Shown here in pieces: positions 58,501-64,000 of a DNA stretch of 64,000 nt (its first letter is position 1; every line of letters starts with the position of its first letter). The DNA comes from Eriocheir sinensis (lineage: Eukaryota; Arthropoda; Malacostraca; Decapoda; Varunidae). The position numbers were made by a program, and so were the translations under genes. The stretch covers positions 21,149,240-21,213,239 of the forward strand of contig NC_066528.1 of the NCBI RefSeq assembly GCF_024679095.1. Reading direction: 5' to 3'. The notes under the pieces were generated by a model that saw nothing but the letters and a program-made list of their open reading frames with translations, searched no databases and was not told the origin of the DNA.

Positions 58501-61500
58501 TACAACAGAATAAAAGAGAATACAACAGAATACAACAGAATAAAAGAGAATACAACAGAATAAAAGAGAATACAACAGAATACAACAGAATAAAAGAGAA
58601 TACAACAGAATACAACAGAATAAAAGAATACAACAGAATACAACAGAATAATAGAGAATACAACAGAATACAACAGAATAAAAGAGAATACAACAGAATA
58701 CAAGAGAATACAACAGAATACAACAGAATACAACAGAATACAACATAATACAACAGAATACAACAGAATAAAAGAGAATACAACAGAATACAACAGAATA
58801 AAAGAGAATACAACAGAATACAACATAATAAAAGAGAATACAACAGAATAAAAGAGAATACAACAGAATACAACAGAATAAAAGAGAATACAACAGAATA
58901 CAACAGAATAAAAGAGAATACAACAGAATACAACAGAATAAATGATAATACAACAGAATACAACAGAATACAACAGAATAAAAGAGAATACAACAGAATA
59001 CAACAGAATAAAAGAGAATACAACAGAATACAACAGAATAAAGAATACAACATAATAACAGATAATACAACAGAATACAACAGAATAAGAGAATACAACA
59101 GAATACAACAGAATAAAAGAGAATACAACAGAATACAACAGAATAAAAGATAATACAACAGAATACAACAGAATAAAAGAGAATACAACAGAATACAACA
59201 GAATAAAAGAGAATACAACAGAATAAAAGAGAATACAACAGAATAAAAGAGAATACAACAGAATACAACAGAATAAAAGAGAATACAACAGAATACAAAA
59301 GAATAAAAGATAATACAACAGAAAACAACAGAATACAACAGAATAAAAGAGAATACAACAGAATACAACAGAATAAAGAATACAACAGAATACAACAGAA
59401 TAAAAGAGAATACAACAGAATAAAAGAGAATACAACAGAATACAACAGAATAAAAGAGAATACAACAGAATACAACAGAATAAAAGAATACAACAGAATA
59501 CAACAGAATAAAAGAGAATACAACAGAATACAACAGAATAAAAGAGAATACAACAGAATACAACAGAATAAAAGAGAATACAACAGAATAAAAGAGAATA
59601 CAACAGAAAAAAACAGAATACAACAGAATAAAAGAGAATACAACAGAATACAACAGAATAAAAGAGAATACAACAGAATACAACAGAATAAAAGAGAATA
59701 CAACAGAATACAACAGAATAAAAGAGAATACAACAGAATAAAAGAGAATACAACAGAATACAACAGAATAAAAGAGAATACAACAGAATAAAGAGAATAC
59801 AACAGAATACAACAGAATAAAAGAGAATACAACAGAATAAAAGATAATACAACAGAATACAACAGAATAAAAGAGAATACAACAGAATAAAAGAGAATAC
59901 AACAGAATACAACAGAAAAAAAAATACAACAGAATACAACAGAATAAAAGAGAATATAACAGAATACAACAGAATAAAAGAGAATAAAACAGAATCAAAG
60001 ATAAAACAACAGAATACAAAAGAAAAAAAGAGAAAACAAAAGAAACCAACAGAATAGAACAGAATAAAAGAGAATACAACAGAATACAACAGAATAAAAG
60101 AGAATACAACAGAATACAACAGAATAAAGAGAATACAACAGAATAAAAGAGAATACAACAGAATACAACAGAATAAAAGAATACAACAGAATAAAAAGAT
60201 AATACAACAGAATACAACAGAATAAAAGAGAATACAACAGAATACAACAGAATAAAAGAGAATACAACAGAATACAACAGAATAAAAGAGAATACAACAG
60301 AATACAACAGAATAAAAGAGAATACAACAGAATAAAAGAGAATACAACAGAATACAACAGAATAAAAGAATACAACAGAATACAACAGAATAAGAGAATA
60401 CAACAGAATACAACAGAATAAAAGAGAATACAACAGAATACAACAGAATAAAAGATAATACAACAGAATACAACAGAATAAAAGAGAATACAACAGAATA
60501 CAACAGAATAAAAGAGAATACAACAGAATAAAAGAGAATACAACAGAATACAACAGAATAAAAGATAATACAACAGAATACAACAGAATAAAAGAGAATA
60601 CAACAGAATAAAAGAAAATACAACAGAATAAAAGAGAATACAACAGAATACAACAGAATAAAAGAGAATACAACAGAATACAACAGAATAAAAGAGAATA
60701 CAACAGAATAAAAGAGAATACAACAGAATACAACAGAATACAACAGAATAAAAGAGAATACAACAGAATAAAAGAGAATACAACAGAATACAACAGAATA
60801 CAACAGAATAAAAGAGAATACAACAGAATAAAAGAGAATACAACAGAATACAACAGAATAAAAGAGAATACAACAGAATACAACAGAATAAAAGAGAATA
60901 CAACAGAATACAACAGAATAAAAGAGAATACAACAGAATACAACAGAATAAAAGAGAATACAACAGAATAAAAGAGAATACAACAGAATAAAACTGAATA
61001 CAACAGAATAAAAGAGAATACAACAGAATACAACAGAATACAACAGAATAAAAGAATACAACAGAATACAACAGAATAAAAGAATACAACAGAATACAAC
61101 AGAATAAAAGAGAATACAACAGAATACAACAGAATAAAAGAGAATACAACAGAATACAACAGAATAAAAGAGAATACAAGAGAATACAACAGAATACAAC
61201 AGAATAAAAGAGAATACAACAGAATAAAAGATAATACAACAGAATACAACAGAATAAAAGAGAATACAACAGAATACAACAGAATAAAAGAGAATACAAC
61301 AGAATACAACAGAATAAAAGAGAATACAACAGAATAAAAGAGAATACAACAGAATAAAAGAGAATACAACAGAATACAACAGAATAAAAGATAATACAAC
61401 AGAATACAACAGAATAAAGAGAATACAACAGAATACAACAGAATAGAATAAAGAGAATACAACAGAATACAACAGAATAAAAGAGAATACAACAGAATAC

Positions 61501-64000
61501 AACAGAATAAAAGATAATAAAACAGAATACACAATATTATGTAGAATACAACAGAATACAACAGAATAAAAGAGAATACAACAGAATACAACAGAATAAA
61601 AGAGAATACAACAGAATACAACAGAATAAAAGAGAATACAACAGAATACAACAGAATACAACAGAATAAAAGAGAATACAACAGAATACAACAGAATAAG
61701 AGAATACAACAGAATACAACAGAATAAAAGAGAATACAACAGAATACAACAGAATAAAAGAGAATACAACAGAATACAACAGAATAAAAGAATACAACAG
61801 AATACAACAGAATAAAAGAGAATACAACAGAATACAACAGAATAAAAGAGAATACAACAGAATACAACAGAATAAAAGAGAATACAACAGAATACAACAG
61901 AATAAAAGAGAATACAACAGAATACAACAGAATAAAAGAGAATACAACAGAATACAACAGAATAAAAGAGAATACAACAGAATACAACAGAATACAACAG
62001 AATAAAGAATACAACAGAATAAAGAGAATACAACAGAATAAAAGAATACAACAGAATACAACAGAATAAAAGATAATACAACAGAATACAACAGAATAAA
62101 AAGAGAATACAACAGAATACAACAGAATAAAAGAATACAACAGAATACAACAGAATAAAAGAGAATACAACAGAATACAACAGAATAAAAAAGAATACAA
62201 CAGAATACAACAGAATAAAAGAGAATACAACAGAATAAAAGAGAATACAACAGAATACAACAGAATAAAAGAGAATACAACAGAATACAACAGAATAAAA
62301 GAGAATACAACAGAATAAAAGAGAATACAACAGAATACAACAAATACAACAGAATACAACAGAATAAAAGAGAATACAACAGAATACAACAGAATAAAAG
62401 AGAATACAACAGAATACAACAGAATAAAAGAGAATACAACAGAATACAACAGAATAAAAGAGAATACAACAGAATAAAAGATAATACAACAGAATACAAC
62501 AGAATAAAAGAGAATACAACAGAATACAACAGAATAAAAGAGAATACAACAGAATACAACAGAATAAAAGAGAATACAACAGAATACAACAGAATAAAAG
62601 AGAATACAACAGAATAAAAGAGAATACAACAGAATACAACAGAATAAAAGAGAATACAACAGAATACAACAGAATAAAAGAGAATACAACAGAATACAAC
62701 AGAATAAAAGAGAATACAACAGAATAAAAGAGAATACAACAGAATACAACAGAATAAAAGAGAATACAACAGAATAAAAGAGAATACAACAGAATACAAC
62801 AGAATAAAGGGAATACAACAGAATAAAAAGACAATACAACAGAATACAACAGAATAAAAGAGAATACAACAGAATACAACAGAATAAAAGAGAATACAAC
62901 AGAATACAACATAATAAAAGAGAATACAACAGAATAAAAGATTATACAACAGAATACAACAGAATAAAAGAGAATACAACAGAATACAACAGAATAAGAG
63001 AATACAACAGAATACAACAGAATAAAAGAGAATACAACAGAATACAACAGAATACAACAGAATAAAAGAGAATACAACAGAATACAACAGAATAAAAGAG
63101 AATACAACAGAATACAACAGAATAAAAGAGAATACAACAGAATACAACAGAATACAAGAGAATACAACAGAATACAAGAGAATACAACAGAATAAAAGAG
63201 AATACAACAGAATAAAAGAGAATACAACAGAATACAACAGAATAAAAGAGAATACAACAGAATACAACAGAATAAAATATAATACAACAGAATACAACAG
63301 AATACAACAGAATAAAAGAGAATACAACAGAATACAACAGAATAAAAGAGAATACAACAGAATACAACAGAATAAAAGATAATACAACAGAATACAACAG
63401 AATAAAAGAGAATACAACAGAATACAACAGATTAAAGAGAATACAACAGAATACAACAGAATAAAAGAGAATACAACAGAATAAAAGAGAATACAACAGA
63501 ATACAACAGAATAAAAGAGAATACAACAGAATACAACAGAATAAAAGAGAATACAACAGAATACAACAGAATAAAAGAGAATACAACAGAATACAACAGA
63601 ATAAAAGAGAATACAACAGAATAAAAGAGAATACAACAGAATACAACAGAATAAAAGAGAATACAACAGAATAAAAGAGAATACAACAGAATACAACAGA
63701 ATAAAAGAGAATACAACAGAATACAACAGAATAAAAGAGAATACAACAGAATACAACAGAATACAAGAGAATACAACAGAATACAACAGAATAAAAGAGA
63801 ATACAACAGAATACAACAGAATAAAAGAGAATACAACAGAATAAAAGAGAATACAACAGAATACAACAGAATAAAAGAAAATAAAAGAGAATACAACAGA
63901 ATACAACAGAATAAAAGAGAATACAACAGAATACAACAGAATAAAAGAGAATACAACAGAATACAACAGAATAAAAGAGAATACAACAGAATACAACAGA
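49597..64000. repeat. 14.4-kb satellite of 10-bp words, A-A-B higher-order pattern
   Basis: The whole tract is made of two 10-bp words: A = CAACAGAATA and B = AAAGAGAATA (variant B' = AAAGATAATA). The usual arrangement is A-A-B (30 bp), with A-B (20 bp) and A-A-A-B variants; B following B is very rare. B' is a minority, and in places (for example 50,740-50,900 and 51,150-51,300) alternates with B to give a 60-bp period. Small indels in the A-runs (AATAAGAG, AATAAAGAG) recur. The minus strand lacks stop codons in all frames, so giant frames (up to 2,614 codons of Tyr-Ser-Val-Val-Phe-Cys-Cys-Ile-Leu type) are artefacts. The array runs off the window end. Confidence 0.99.

Noticed and set aside
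49501..63996. Several giant minus-strand open frames (up to 2,614 codons), hydrophobic, membrane-protein-like
   Set aside because: The reverse complement of the 10-bp words contains no stop in any frame. A 30-bp period gives a 10-residue repeat. This is satellite DNA and not a gene.
49597..64000. CRISPR-like array
   Set aside because: Units are contiguous 10-bp words without unique spacers; the genome is eukaryotic.

Overview
This is repeat-dominated eukaryotic nuclear DNA with no complete protein-coding gene. Several things suggest an arthropod, most likely a decapod crustacean: dense (GA)n, (AC)n, (TA)n and (GGAA)n microsatellites, remains of at least five kinds of non-LTR retrotransposon, two tRNA-derived SINE families, a hAT-type MITE, and long tandem arrays. 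No conserved host gene is recognisable, so this placement is an inference.

Layout. Positions 1-4,100 hold microsatellites, a tRNA-derived SINE (family 1) and a 58-bp minisatellite whose monomer matches the tail of a second SINE family. Positions 4,150-8,430 are a purine-strand GGAA/GA array with a higher-order period near 100 bp. Positions 8,445-11,110 carry a recurring ~100-bp repeat, called R100 here, first as a reverse array and then as a forward array. R100 recurs at 16.1-17.2, 20.7-21.3, 26.6-26.9, 44.6-45.2 and 48.3-48.6 kb, often with a separate ~65-bp head module. Positions 12.6-13.2 kb are a (TA)n tract and 14.1-15.8 kb a GAGATTTATTGA-type array interrupted by a 573-bp hAT MITE. Positions 19.3-20.65 kb look like a non-autonomous element with inverted ends. 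Positions 21.4-26.3 kb hold two decayed minus-strand LINEs.

At 27.4-30.9 kb a CR1-like LINE (minus strand, endonuclease plus reverse transcriptase, 8-bp-type 3' tail) is inserted into a plus-strand LINE of another family, splitting it. Positions 31-45 kb are mostly degenerate tandem repeats, more SINE copies and unassigned sequence. Positions 45.5-47.3 kb contain three LINE fragments in succession. From 49,597 to the end (14.4 kb) the window is one satellite built of 10-bp words, arranged mainly as A-A-B triplets.

Coding signal is limited to isolated exon-like segments. These are short open stretches bounded by plausible splice sites, several of them strongly acidic (Glu/Asp runs), at 4.0, 11.2, 17.3, 18.4, 27.1, 37.4 and 44.6 kb. 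There is also a candidate 3'-terminal exon at 12.3 kb. They could be small exons of one or more genes with very large introns, but phases do not connect them all and transcript data would be needed. The very long open frames on the minus strand at 4-9 kb and 49.5-64 kb result from stop-free simple repeats and are not annotated as genes.
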